A stretch of 31,423 nucleotides of DNA, from contig CAMNLA010000014.1 of NCBI GenBank assembly GCA_946542925.1, positions 1-31,423 on the forward strand. The letters are read 5' to 3'. The stretch's first letter is position 1; each line of letters begins with the position of its first letter. Source of the stretch: UBA4363 sp002393965. Lineage in GTDB: Bacteria > Bacteroidota > Bacteroidia > Bacteroidales > Paludibacteraceae. This document shows positions 1-7,996 of this stretch, in pieces. The notes below the pieces were generated by a model. It had not been told where the DNA came from. It searched no databases and was given only the letters and a program-made list of their open reading frames with translations. Both the position numbers and the translations under genes were made by a program.

Positions 1-300
1 AAAAAGACGTTGATAGTGGCGGAGCAGGTCTGCATCGCCTCCCTCGTGAACAGTACGAACACGCCGAGAATAAAACCACAGAGCAAACGGGATGGAGAGC
101 AGGAGATACAAATATGATATCGACTTAACAATCACCTGCGTGGAAGGTTCGACCAATGTAGAGATGCCAGCAGACACCAGTTTGAAGCCGACAAAAGCCA
201 TGACAACAGCGAGCAAGAAAACCGCGTAGTACACCAGTTGAGAAAACCGCATGGCCTTGCGGAGTGTGTTACGTTCTGAATCGGACAACGTTCTGTTCAT
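1..300 (-). CDS. Partial membrane protein downstream of recR
   Basis: The reading frame opens with an ATG at 300 and runs off the window start, leaving about 100 residues (begins MNRTLSDSERNTLRKAMRFS). Two hydrophobic stretches are visible, at about residues 21-42 (LVYYAVFLLAVVMAFVGFKLV) and 60-76 (ISYLYLLLSIPFALWFY). A basic segment (YSRRVRTVHEGGDADLLRHY) follows. This suggests a small protein with two membrane helices and a cytoplasmic tail. It starts 47 bp after the recR stop on the same strand, so the two are probably co-transcribed. I do not recognise the family, and the missing C-terminus prevents any functional call. Confidence 0.7.
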   Translation of the reverse strand, partial: MNRTLSDSERNTLRKAMRFSQLVYYAVFLLAVVMAFVGFKLVSAGISTLVEPSTQVIVKSISYLYLLLSIPFALWFYSRRVRTVHEGGDADLLRHYQRLF

Positions 301-347
301 CTTAAATCAGGTTTCTTATTATCAATAACGAAGATAGGTGTCTTTTA

Positions 348-995
348 TTATTTATTATCGGAGGAAAAATGGAACGACTCTGCAAAATCGACGCGATTGA
401 GGATTGAGCGTCCGAGCGTTATTTCGTCCGTATATTCCAGTTCATCGCCCACTGCGACTCCCCGTGCGATGGTAGAGATCCGGAGAGACGGAAACGGAGA
501 GAGTTTCTTAAAAAGAAAGAAATTGGTTGTATCGCCTTCCATGGTAGGGCTCAGAGCGAGGATTACCTCATGGACTGATCCCGCAGCGACACGATCTACG
601 AGCGACTGAATCTCCAAGTCCTGCGGTCCGATACCATCCATGGGGGAAATCACTCCGCCCAGAACATGGTACAAGCCCCGAAACTGTTGTGTATTCTCAA
701 TTGAGAGGACATCCCGCACTGTCTCCACGACACATACGGTAGAAGCATCGCGTGATGGGTTAGAACATATTTCACACGTATCGGAATCGGAGATATTGTG
801 ACAGAGTTTGCAATAGCATACTTCTCGCCTCAGTCGGGCAACAGAATCCGAGAACCTAAGCACATCCTCCTCGCTACGTCGCAGCAAATGGAGGACGAGC
901 CGGAGGGCTGTTTTTCGTCCGATGCCAGGCAGCTTCGAGAATTCGTCAACCGCCGACTCGAGCAGAACAGATGGATATTGCTGTTGGAACGCCAT
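348..995 (-). CDS. recR: Recombination protein RecR
   Basis: RecR acts with RecF and RecO to load RecA at single-strand gaps during recombinational repair. The 215-residue product has the family's usual length and domain order. A helix-hairpin-helix lies near residues 20-40 (FSKLPGIGRKTALRLVLHLL). A four-cysteine zinc motif follows (C62-x2-C65 and C74-x2-C77, the second reading CEICSNP). A Toprim domain starts near residue 85 (VCVVETVRDVLSIE, then LALSPTMEGDTTNFF). It diverges from the symporter gene with only about 56 bp between the probable start codons. A -7-like TACCTTTG lies on the minus strand at 1016-1023, just upstream of this start. Identification is secure. Confidence 0.97.
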   Translation of the reverse strand: MAFQQQYPSVLLESAVDEFSKLPGIGRKTALRLVLHLLRRSEEDVLRFSDSVARLRREVCYCKLCHNISDSDTCEICSNPSRDASTVCVVETVRDVLSIENTQQFRGLYHVLGGVISPMDGIGPQDLEIQSLVDRVAAGSVHEVILALSPTMEGDTTNFFLFKKLSPFPSLRISTIARGVAVGDELEYTDEITLGRSILNRVDFAESFHFSSDNK

Positions 996-1012
996 ACTAT
1001 GAATCGGAATGG

Positions 1013-1042
1013 TTGCAAAGGTAAGAAAAAATGATAACTTTG
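1013..1042 (+). promoter_or_regulatory. Symporter promoter overlapping the divergent recR -7 element
   Basis: On the plus strand, TTG at 1013-1015 is followed after 19 bp by TAACTTTG at 1035-1042, a match to the Bacteroidetes -33/-7 pattern. On the minus strand, TACCTTTG at 1023-1016 matches the -7 pattern and would serve recR; I see no good -33 for it. The two elements abut, so both promoters can hardly be occupied at once. The position of the plus-strand -7 box rules out the ATG at 1031 as the symporter start and favours 1052. Confidence 0.6.
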
Positions 1043-1051
1043 CGTTCGCCT

Positions 1052-2539
1052 ATGAAGACCGAACTCCTCATACTGCTCATCATCCTTCTTTACTTTGGAC
1101 TCCTGTTGTGTATTTCAGCCCTTACGGGCAGGAAAAGTGACGGCAACAATGCCTTTTTTCTGGGAAACAGGAAGAGTCCGTGGTATATCGTTGCCTTCGG
1201 CATGATAGGCACATCCATCTCGGGAGTCACCTTCGTAAGTGTACCCGGCATGGTAGAGAAGATTGGGTTTACGTACCTGCAAATGTGCATGGGATTTGTA
1301 GTGGGATATGTATTAATAGCCTACGTGTTGTTGCCCATCTATTTCAAATTACACCTAACGACCATATACGAATATCTCAAGAAACGTCTGGGTGAGAGCA
1401 GTTACCGTACGGGAGCCAGTTATTTCCTATTGAGTAAAATCACAGGAGCTGCCGCACGTCTCTATATTGTTGTCATGTTGCTTCACACCTTCGTCTTTGC
1501 CAAGTTCGGAATACCGTTTTATGCATCTGTTGGTACGATTATTTTCCTCATCTGGCTCTACACCTTCAAAAGTGGCATTAAGACCATCATCTGGACGGAC
1601 TTTCTGCAAACTCTGGTTTTGCTGACGGCCTTGATTCTGATACTCACGAATACATGTCGGGAGTTAGGATTCAGTCTTCCGGATGCGGTGAGAGCCGTTG
1701 GCAACGAAAGCGAACTCTCCCGCATTTTCGTGTTTGACGACTGGCACACGACCCAGAACTTCTTCAAACAATTTGTAAGTGGCATCTTCATCACCATTGT
1801 CATGACAGGTCTTGACCAGGACATGATGCAAAAGAACCTCTCATGTCGAAACCTCCATGAATCGAGAAAAAACATGTTGAGTTACGGGGTGTGTTTTCTA
1901 CCTGTGAACCTGCTGTTCCTCGGTTTGGGAGCCTTATTAGTCCTATTGGGAAGAGCAAAGGGGTTGGAACTTCCTTCTGCCGGGGACCAGTTATTACCAT
2001 TCTTCGCAGCAGACCGACTGGGCAGTGCCACAACTGTCTTGTTTTTTTTAGGCATCATTGCTGCCTCTTTCTCGAGTGCGGACTCTGCGTTGACGAGTCT
2101 CACCACAAGCGTCTCAGTGGACCTGGTCAACATCAAAAAAAGAGCGCAACGGAAGCAGAAGCGCATTCGAATGATGATTCATATCACGGTCTGCGTCTGC
2201 TTTTTCATCCTGATTCTCGCCATTGACCACTTCGGTCGTGACACCAGCATCATCGACACCATTTACCGTTTGGCATCGTACACTTACGGTCCGTTATTAG
2301 GCATGTTCACCTACGGACTCTTCAGTCGTCGTAAAATCAAGGACCGTTTCATGCCATACGTTGCGTTGTCTGCTCCAATACTGATTGCCTTCACAGACTG
2401 GGGTTGTCGTGAGTTTCTGCATTACCAATTCGGGTATGAAATTCTCCTGCTTAACGCAGTCCTCACCATTGGAGGCATGGTCCTCATCACCAACTGGAAG
2501 GGAACTCCTGAACGAAAGAAAGCGTTCCTCTCTCATTGA
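1052..2539 (+). CDS. Sodium:solute symporter (SSS) family protein
   Basis: This is a 495-residue inner-membrane transporter expected to couple sodium entry to uptake of a small solute. It has about 12-13 hydrophobic helices, beginning with ELLILLIILLYFGLLLCI. SSS hallmarks include the GTSISGVTFVSVPG region in the early helices, KTIIWTDFLQ in the middle, and FSSADSALTSLTTSVSVDL, whose serines correspond to the conserved sodium-site region. The ATG at 1031 is in frame but lies upstream of a perfect -7 box at 1035-1042, so I prefer the ATG at 1052, which gives a very short leader. The substrate cannot be told from sequence or neighbours. engB follows 72 bp downstream and may share the transcript. 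Confidence 0.9.
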   Translation: MKTELLILLIILLYFGLLLCISALTGRKSDGNNAFFLGNRKSPWYIVAFGMIGTSISGVTFVSVPGMVEKIGFTYLQMCMGFVVGYVLIAYVLLPIYFKLHLTTIYEYLKKRLGESSYRTGASYFLLSKITGAAARLYIVVMLLHTFVFAKFGIPFYASVGTIIFLIWLYTFKSGIKTIIWTDFLQTLVLLTALILILTNTCRELGFSLPDAVRAVGNESELSRIFVFDDWHTTQNFFKQFVSGIFITIVMTGLDQDMMQKNLSCRNLHESRKNMLSYGVCFLPVNLLFLGLGALLVLLGRAKGLELPSAGDQLLPFFAADRLGSATTVLFFLGIIAASFSSADSALTSLTTSVSVDLVNIKKRAQRKQKRIRMMIHITVCVCFFILILAIDHFGRDTSIIDTIYRLASYTYGPLLGMFTYGLFSRRKIKDRFMPYVALSAPILIAFTDWGCREFLHYQFGYEILLLNAVLTIGGMVLITNWKGTPERKKAFLSH

Positions 2540-2611
2540 ACAGGGGAACGTCATAGAGAAGCCTACGAAAAGAGAAGAGAGCAAACGATAAAAATCATTA
2601 AGGATTCAGCC

Positions 2612-3208
2612 ATGGAAATCAAAAGTTCGGAATTCGTCATCAGCAATACTGACGTACAAAAATGCCCGGAAGGGAATCTTCCTGAATTCGCCTTCATCGG
2701 CAGGAGCAATGTCGGAAAATCGTCGCTGATCAATATGCTGACGAACCACAAGGGGCTTGCCATGACCTCATCGATGCCTGGTAAAACACTACTTATCAAT
2801 CACTTCCTAATCAACAAGGAATGGTACATGGTAGATTTGCCTGGGTATGGATATGCACAGAGAGGGAAAAAACAGCGTGACCAATTGAGACGCCTCATCG
2901 AAAGCTATATTCTGAAACGTGTTCAGCTCTATAACCTATTCCTATTGATTGACAGTCGTCATGCGCCTCAGCAAATTGACATGGACTTCATGCGCTTTCT
3001 TGGAGAAAATGAAATCCCGTTCTCCATTGTCTTTACCAAAACAGACAAACTGTCGAACCGTCAGTTGACGGACAACATACGCGCTTACAAAGAAGCCCTA
3101 TTGGAGGAATGGGAAGAACTGCCTCCCGTGTTCCTTACGTCCTCCGAGAAAAAAAGAGGGCGAGAAGAACTCCTTGTCTATATAGACGAAATCATCCATT
3201 GCTCCTGA
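2612..3208 (+). CDS. engB: Ribosome biogenesis GTP-binding protein EngB/YsxC
   Basis: EngB is an essential GTPase that assists large ribosomal subunit assembly in most bacteria. The 198-residue length is normal for the family. The G motifs are clear: P-loop GRSNVGKSS at residues 30-38, a G2 threonine region around MTSSMPGKT, G3 DLPGYG at 75-80, G4 TKTD at 142-145 and a G5-like TSSEKKRGREE near the end. It follows the symporter gene on the same strand and ends just before a strong terminator hairpin at 3245-3276. The start codon gives the usual short N-terminal strand before the P-loop. Confidence 0.97.
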   Translation: MEIKSSEFVISNTDVQKCPEGNLPEFAFIGRSNVGKSSLINMLTNHKGLAMTSSMPGKTLLINHFLINKEWYMVDLPGYGYAQRGKKQRDQLRRLIESYILKRVQLYNLFLLIDSRHAPQQIDMDFMRFLGENEIPFSIVFTKTDKLSNRQLTDNIRAYKEALLEEWEELPPVFLTSSEKKRGREELLVYIDEIIHCS

Positions 3209-3244
3209 CGGGCGGATCGTCACGAGCAAATATCTCATACAAAA

Positions 3245-3283
3245 CGGGCGGTTATGGAGCATTCCATAGCCGCCCGATTTTTG
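3245..3283 (+). terminator. Rho-independent terminator after engB
   Basis: A 14-bp perfect stem begins CGGGCGGTTATGGA and closes at CGCCCG (3245-3276) around a 4-nt loop, and is followed by ATTTTTG. It lies 36 bp after the engB stop codon. Confidence 0.88.
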
Positions 3284-3354
3284 TTTTCATCAAGAGACAC
3301 CAGCCTCAGACTTTCCACAACAAGAACTGCCCTACCGGAATTTCTCCTGTATCA

Positions 3355-3840
3355 TCAATCGTCTTTCTCGTCCTCTCTCTCCGGTGCATTCTCCAACTCT
3401 CGCATGCGACGCAAGAAGAAATTGAATGCCTCGAGTCCCATGAGAACAAACAAAGTGCTGACTATTGCCAGTCCGTAGAGTCCTCCGCCACAAGCCAGTC
3501 CTATCGCAGCAGTCACCCAGACGCAGGCTGCCGTCGTGAGTCCCCGAAGCGTATTTTTCTGAAAAATGATAAGTCCGGCTCCGAGAAAACCCACACCCGT
3601 AACGACTTGAGCAGCAACACGAGAGACATCAAGTCGATGAGACTCGGTGATGAGTGTTTCTTGGAATCCGTATGCCGACACAATCATAAAGAGGGCTGAA
3701 CCGAGCGCGACGAGGAAGTGGGTACGAAATCCAGCTGCCTTATCCCGCAGCTCACGTTCAAGTCCGATTGCACCACCCAATAATGCCGCCACCAAGAGTC
3801 GGAGCACCATATCCAAATTAAAGAAGCCAAGTATCTCCAT
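3355..3840 (-). CDS. MgtC/SapB family membrane protein
   Basis: This 161-residue protein matches the membrane domain of the MgtC/SapB family, linked in other bacteria to magnesium limitation, acid stress and intracellular survival. Visible motifs are the N-terminal LLGGAIGLERELRDKAAGFRT, then FLVALGSALFMIVSAYGF, VVTGVGFLGAGLII, and LRGLTTAACVWVTAAIGLACG with a final hydrophobic helix. It ends in a charged tail (EREDEKDD) and lacks the soluble C-terminal domain of full-length Salmonella MgtC, so it is the short SapB-like form. It is convergent with engB. The upstream hairpin at 3864-3902 separates it from the next minus-strand gene. Confidence 0.9.
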   Translation of the reverse strand: MEILGFFNLDMVLRLLVAALLGGAIGLERELRDKAAGFRTHFLVALGSALFMIVSAYGFQETLITESHRLDVSRVAAQVVTGVGFLGAGLIIFQKNTLRGLTTAACVWVTAAIGLACGGGLYGLAIVSTLFVLMGLEAFNFFLRRMRELENAPEREDEKDD

Positions 3841-3860
3841 ATTCGAAACTATCTATAAAA

Positions 3861-3907
3861 AAAACAGACTGCAAAGAAATTCATGGATTCAAAGCAGTCT
3901 GTTTTTT
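3861..3907 (-). terminator. Terminator after the lysine-rich secreted protein gene
   Basis: The plus strand shows ACAGACTGC at 3864-3872 and its complement GCAGTCTGT at 3894-3902, with A-runs on one side and T-runs on the other. Read on minus, it ends in a U-run 40 bp after the stop of the gene at 3944, so it should terminate that gene and insulate mgtC. Confidence 0.75.
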
Positions 3908-3943
3908 TGATGGGTGTATTATACAGTATTAGATTTTACGTAA

Positions 3944-4855
3944 CTATTTCCCTTTGCGTGCCTGTTCGCGTTGTTTGCGCTGTTCATCCATTCGGTTTTT
4001 GCGTTCTTTCACCTGTTTCTTACGCATTTCGGCACGTTGCTTTGCCATAGCTTTCTTTTTCTTCTTCTTTGCTTTTTGAGCTTTTTTCTTTGCTTTTTCC
4101 TTCTGCTTCTTCAGTTGTTTCTTCTGCTTCTGTTTGAGGGATTGTTTATCCTCTTTGGAAAGATAGTCCGGATCCGGATAGACATTCACCTTCGGCTGAA
4201 TAATTTCAGGCTGGATATAGGTCAGTTCCTGAATTTCGCGATCACAACGTTCCTGACTGAACGCCACTTCCTTCACCTCTCCGAATGCATTAAATATACC
4301 ACGGACGCACCCTTTGGTAGCCGCGGCATCAATGGATCCGTTGAGAGTTGTGTGTTTGGTCTTTCCTGAAAACCGAATCTTGTAGGTTGCCATAAGCGAA
4401 TCGTTGTTCACGACGAAGAAGGCGCTATAGCCATTATCCCAAAGATTGACACGATAGATAGGCAGGCAGACGGAGGCGGAGTTATTGCGCACATAGCGTT
4501 CAGGCTGGAGGTTCAAAATCTGAATAGCGCGGTAGTACTCTGGGATGGTAAGATAGTAACTACGGCGGTCAGGAGCAGCCTCGCCCATAAAGAGCGTCAC
4601 AGCCTTAATATCCGAGAGGAGTTGTGTTTTTTTGTGAACAGACCGGTCGGTTGCCAAATCTGAGTAGAGCACCTTGAGAGACTCCACAATCTCATCAAAT
4701 TCCACCGAATCCTTCGGTACATCGCCATATTGAATGACATCCGTTATTTCATTAAACTGTTCCTGATAGGTATAGATGTCAGCGGCGAAAGAATGAGCAG
4801 AACACCAGAGAGCCACGATGGCAGAGAGTGTCGCGATTTTCAGTTTGCTTTGCAT
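3944..4855 (-). CDS. Secreted protein with a lysine-rich C-terminal tail, function unknown
   Basis: The 303-residue product starts with a clear signal peptide (MQSKLKIATLSAIVALWCSA, cleavage probably after SFA near residue 24). Residues 25 to about 215 form an ordinary globular-looking region containing four cysteines. The last 70 or so residues are extremely basic low complexity, made of repeated K, Q, A and R with runs such as KKAQKAKKKKKKAMAKQR, and probably helical. I do not recognise the globular part. A strongly basic tail on an exported protein could bind nucleic acid, acidic glycan or lipid A, but nothing in the context supports one choice. It is monocistronic, with a terminator after it and a -7-like TACTTTTG upstream at 4935-4942. 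Confidence 0.85.
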   Translation of the reverse strand: MQSKLKIATLSAIVALWCSAHSFAADIYTYQEQFNEITDVIQYGDVPKDSVEFDEIVESLKVLYSDLATDRSVHKKTQLLSDIKAVTLFMGEAAPDRRSYYLTIPEYYRAIQILNLQPERYVRNNSASVCLPIYRVNLWDNGYSAFFVVNNDSLMATYKIRFSGKTKHTTLNGSIDAAATKGCVRGIFNAFGEVKEVAFSQERCDREIQELTYIQPEIIQPKVNVYPDPDYLSKEDKQSLKQKQKKQLKKQKEKAKKKAQKAKKKKKKAMAKQRAEMRKKQVKERKNRMDEQRKQREQARKGK

Positions 4856-4934
4856 GAGTTCTGAAAGTAAAATGTAAAAAGAGGTAGAATAATAGCCTTA
4901 ACGATGACAGTCGGATATCGGCTTCACCGAAGTA

Positions 4935-4942
4935 CAAAAGTA
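4935..4942 (-). promoter_or_regulatory. Probable -7 element of the lysine-rich protein gene
   Basis: TACTTTTG on the minus strand fits TAnnTTTG and lies 80 bp upstream of the ATG at 4855. No convincing -33 TTG is present at the usual spacing, so support is moderate. Confidence 0.4.
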
Positions 4943-5006
4943 AACATTTTTACATGAAACACGAACAGATTGTCCTATTTTTTATAAAAGGCCCTCTCGC
5001 GGAGAA

Positions 5007-6377
5007 CTACCGAAAGAGATTCACGTCACCCTTGAGTCGATACTCCTTTCGTCGTCCGCTAGCCCGATGGTCTGTACCTTCCGCTTCAATGATATAGTAG
5101 TACGGTCCGGTCGGGCACTTTCGTCCGTCCACTGTTCCGTCCCATCCTTTGGAAGGGTCCGTCCAATCGTAGATTTGGTGTCCCCATCGGTTATAGACCC
5201 AACAATGGAACTTTTTGAGGGACTTATAGGAGACGCGGAACTCGTCGTTGACTCCGTCTCCGTTGGGAGAGAAAGCGGATGGTACTTGCAGATCCGACTC
5301 GGAAACCGTCACGGTAATAGAATCCTGTTTAAGACAGTAAGCCCCCGTCTTCGTATCATACACATTACGCACACGCAACAGGACCGTATAGACGCCTGTT
5401 TCGTTGAAAACATAGCGCAGGTCGGCATCATGGTAAACGATAGAGGAGTCATTGCGATGTTCGTTATTGATGATAAACCAATCGAAATACCGTGCAACCG
5501 GTATGTTCGCATTAGACGTAAACGAGACGTGCAAGGGAGCGCTGCCTCCGAAGGAGGACGCCGAAGTTCCCTCCAGGGTGCGATCCTGTTCGTTGCGTCC
5601 GTCGCGTTCCAGGATTTCGGCATGGAGGTGGCACGTTACCGCCACTGCCGTATCGATATAATTGGCAGAGACAACGGACGGCATGTTGAGGGCAGTCTGT
5701 ATCACATCACCACGAAGAGAATAGCCCGTATTCCTGTAAGGCGGAGTAATGTAGGTCACTTTTTCTTCGACAGAAGTTCCCCCGTGTGTCGTAATAGAAT
5801 CAAGCACTTCCTGTTCTGAAAGCGCCGTACCGTCCCAGACAAAAGACGTGTCAACGATACAATAGATACGTTCGACGGACTTCACAGCCCCCTCGGGTGT
5901 AGCATACTGTATAGTCGGAACGAGAGCCCTCGTGCGAATAGGAAGGGAGGCACACGGGTCCTCTGATGGCAGCGTATCAACAGAAAGAGCCGTCATGCGG
6001 TAATTGTTCATATCGAACACCCATATAGTACGAGACTCGGTCACCTCGCCTGACTCAGACCGAGCCTGAATAACGTATGCATGACCGGGCTGGGCGGACA
6101 CAGAGAGCCGATCAGCAGATACGGCATGAGCGACTTGTGTCGCAGACGAAAAAGAAGATGTATAAGAATACCATGTAAGCGCAGAAGCTCTTGAGGTTGA
6201 GTAAGTCAGGGAAACCGCAGAGCCATCAGTAAAGACAATGTCATCGACTCCATCGACAGGAAGATCGAGTTGAGAAGCAGAGACAAAGCGTCCAGATCCA
6301 GAAACATCGACTGCCGCCTGCAGTTCCATAAAGACAGAGACCATGATTAGGAGGGTCAACAAAAATTTATGCACCAT
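5007..6377 (-). CDS. T9SS type B cargo protein with PKD-like and gliding-motility C-terminal domains
   Basis: This 456-residue protein has an N-terminal signal peptide (MVHKFLLTLLIMVSVFMELQ, cleavage near AA). About residues 280-360 look like a PKD/Ig-type beta domain, ending in YVFNETGVYTVLLRVRN. The last 94 residues (363-456) are a classic type B T9SS sorting domain: PSAFSPNGDGVNDEFRV, then VYNRWGHQIYDW, WDGTVDGRKCPTGPYYYII and a final strand. Proteins of this kind cross the inner membrane by Sec and the outer membrane by T9SS, and are released or anchored at the cell surface. The central region (residues 25-280) is unrecognised beta-rich sequence. It has its own promoter (6445-6476), is not linked to the other T9SS genes in the window, and its specific role is unknown. 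Confidence 0.9.
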   Translation of the reverse strand: MVHKFLLTLLIMVSVFMELQAAVDVSGSGRFVSASQLDLPVDGVDDIVFTDGSAVSLTYSTSRASALTWYSYTSSFSSATQVAHAVSADRLSVSAQPGHAYVIQARSESGEVTESRTIWVFDMNNYRMTALSVDTLPSEDPCASLPIRTRALVPTIQYATPEGAVKSVERIYCIVDTSFVWDGTALSEQEVLDSITTHGGTSVEEKVTYITPPYRNTGYSLRGDVIQTALNMPSVVSANYIDTAVAVTCHLHAEILERDGRNEQDRTLEGTSASSFGGSAPLHVSFTSNANIPVARYFDWFIINNEHRNDSSIVYHDADLRYVFNETGVYTVLLRVRNVYDTKTGAYCLKQDSITVTVSESDLQVPSAFSPNGDGVNDEFRVSYKSLKKFHCWVYNRWGHQIYDWTDPSKGWDGTVDGRKCPTGPYYYIIEAEGTDHRASGRRKEYRLKGDVNLFR

Positions 6378-6444
6378 AAAGATATGCCGTCATTAATTAT
6401 GTAGGGAACTTCCATGTGCAGAAGAGACCCTATAAATTGGGAAA

Positions 6445-6476
6445 CAAAGATATGCTTTCTTTGTCACGAAAGCAAA
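6445..6476 (-). promoter_or_regulatory. Promoter of the T9SS type B cargo gene
   Basis: Read on minus, TTTG (6476-6473), 20 bp, then TATCTTTG (6452-6445) is a textbook Bacteroidetes promoter, about 68 bp upstream of the ATG at 6377. Its -33 box lies inside the U-tract of the metY terminator. Confidence 0.75.
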
Positions 6477-6510
6477 AAAGGAAGAGCCGTACCTTAACAG
6501 GCACGGCTCT
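6474..6510 (-). terminator. Rho-independent terminator of metY
   Basis: On the minus strand, AGAGCCGTGCC pairs with GGTACGGCTCT (11 bp with one G-U; 6510 to 6483) and is followed by TCCTTTTTT. It is 40 bp after the metY stop. Confidence 0.85.
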
Positions 6511-6550
6511 CTCCTCCCCTTTCGGATGCATCGTCGGGTTGTGGGCTGTT

Positions 6551-7840
6551 TCAGATCTTATCCAACGCCTGGGCGATATCGTCCAGGAGGTCATCGATAT
6601 TCTCGATACCAATTGAAAAACGGACCGTATTCTTATAGATACCCTGACGTTCGAGTTCCTCCTCCGTTTCCTGGGAGTGTGTGGTAGATGCCGGATGAAT
6701 AACGAGCGACTTGACATCAGCCACATTTGCCAGAATGGAGAACAGCTGCAGGTTATCGATAAAGCGGAATGCTTCTTCCTGTCCTCCCTTCACCTCGAAG
6801 GAAAAGATAGAACCGGCACCATTAGGGAAATACTTTTGGTAAAGGGAATGTGCAGGATTCGATTCGATAGAAGGATGATGAACGGCCTGGATTTTTGGAG
6901 ACTTACGCAGGAAATCCACCACTTTGAGTGCATTCTGTACGTGACGTTCAACACGCAGAGAGAGCGTTTCGGTTCCTTGCAAAAAGAGGAAGGCATTGAA
7001 AGGAGAGAGCGTTGAACCTGTATCGCGCAACAGGATGGTGCGAATACGTGTCACGAACGCCCCAGCACCAAGGTCGGCAAAGCGTATTCCATGGTAAGAA
7101 GGGTCTGGTTCCGTAAACTGAGGAAACTTCTCAGGAGCCTTGAAGTAGTCGAACTTTCCACTTTCCACGATTACGCCTCCGATGCCGTTGCCGTGTCCTC
7201 CGATGAACTTGGTTGCCGATTCAACGACGACATCGGCTCCATGTTCGATTGGCCGGAAGAGATAAGGGGTAGCGAACGTATTGTCAACGATGAGAGGAAT
7301 ATTGTGTCGATGAGCAATTTCTGCCACCTTATCAATATCCTCAATATCAGAATCAGGATTAGCGAGCGTCTCGACGTAAATAGCACGTGTATTCTCATCA
7401 ATTGCCTTCTCATATTCCTCAAAATTGCGTGGATGCACGAACTTAGTCGTGATGCCATAGCGAGGAAGAGTGTGAGCAAAGAGATTGTATGTTCCGCCGT
7501 AGATAGCGAGAGAAGAGACCACGTTGTGTCCAGCCTGGGCGATATTCTGAATAGCATAGGTAATTGCCGCAGCGCCTGAGGAGACTGCCAGTCCCGCGGC
7601 GCCAGATTCAAGAGCGGCGATGCGAGTCTCGAATACTCCCTGTGTCGTGTTGGTGATTCGGCTATAGACATTGCCAAGGTCCTTGAGATGGAATCGGTCG
7701 GAGGCATGCTGTGAGTTCTTGAACACGTAGGCTGTTGTTGCATAAATCGGAACTGCGCGAGAATCTGTTGCCGGATCTGGCTGTTCCTGTCCTACTCTAA
7801 CTTGAAGTGTCTCGAAATGAAGTTTGTTATTTGTTGGCAT
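6551..7840 (-). CDS. metY: O-acetylhomoserine (thiol)-lyase / sulfhydrylase
   Basis: This PLP enzyme makes homocysteine from O-acetylhomoserine and sulfide, feeding methionine synthesis; some family members also act on O-acetylserine. The 429-residue protein has the Cys/Met-metabolism fold. It shows YSRITNTT at 59-66, the PLP-stacking AIYGGTYNLF region near 112-121, VDNTFATPYLF at 185-195, and the Schiff-base lysine K211 in ESATKFIGGHGNGIGG. The start at 7840 gives the usual N-terminus (MPTNNKLHFETLQVRVGQ). An in-frame ATG at 7933 would add 31 residues that look like translated leader. A strong terminator follows. Upstream is a leader of about 350 nt carrying a Met-Cys peptide, suggesting control by sulfur amino acid supply. 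Confidence 0.95.
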   Translation of the reverse strand: MPTNNKLHFETLQVRVGQEQPDPATDSRAVPIYATTAYVFKNSQHASDRFHLKDLGNVYSRITNTTQGVFETRIAALESGAAGLAVSSGAAAITYAIQNIAQAGHNVVSSLAIYGGTYNLFAHTLPRYGITTKFVHPRNFEEYEKAIDENTRAIYVETLANPDSDIEDIDKVAEIAHRHNIPLIVDNTFATPYLFRPIEHGADVVVESATKFIGGHGNGIGGVIVESGKFDYFKAPEKFPQFTEPDPSYHGIRFADLGAGAFVTRIRTILLRDTGSTLSPFNAFLFLQGTETLSLRVERHVQNALKVVDFLRKSPKIQAVHHPSIESNPAHSLYQKYFPNGAGSIFSFEVKGGQEEAFRFIDNLQLFSILANVADVKSLVIHPASTTHSQETEEELERQGIYKNTVRFSIGIENIDDLLDDIAQALDKI

Positions 7841-7996
7841 AGTCGTATTGTTATTTAAAAGATTTGATAAAAAATAAAAAAAGCAAATGGAAAGGGGACC
7901 CCCCGAATGAAAGAAACATGAACCTAAAATCAATCAACTTATTATAAATGGCTTAAAAGAAATGTATGTACCTAAATTTGGGTTCATATCCGGTCA
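7841..7996 (-). promoter_or_regulatory. metY leader segment with alternative pairings
   Basis: Between the leader peptide stop and the metY ATG, the minus-strand RNA contains UAUGAACC (7988-7981), GGUACAUA (7972-7965) and GGUUCAUG (7924-7917). The first can pair with the second (one A-A mismatch) or, better, with the third (seven Watson-Crick pairs plus one U-G), so the two pairings exclude each other. A GGGG/CCCC mini-hairpin near 7895-7905 and long U-runs (around 7868-7882) follow. I see no textbook terminator stem immediately before the U-runs. The attenuator role is inference. Confidence 0.4.

Noticed and set aside
3971..4369. Leucine/phenylalanine-rich plus-strand frame opposite the lysine-rich gene
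   Set aside because: Lysine codons (AAA, AAG) read backwards give Phe and Leu runs; this is a shadow, not a membrane protein.
7895..7905. GGGG/CCCC hairpin in the metY leader as an intrinsic terminator
   Set aside because: The stem is 4 bp with a 3-nt loop and more than 10 nt separate it from the U-run, too weak to call a terminator.
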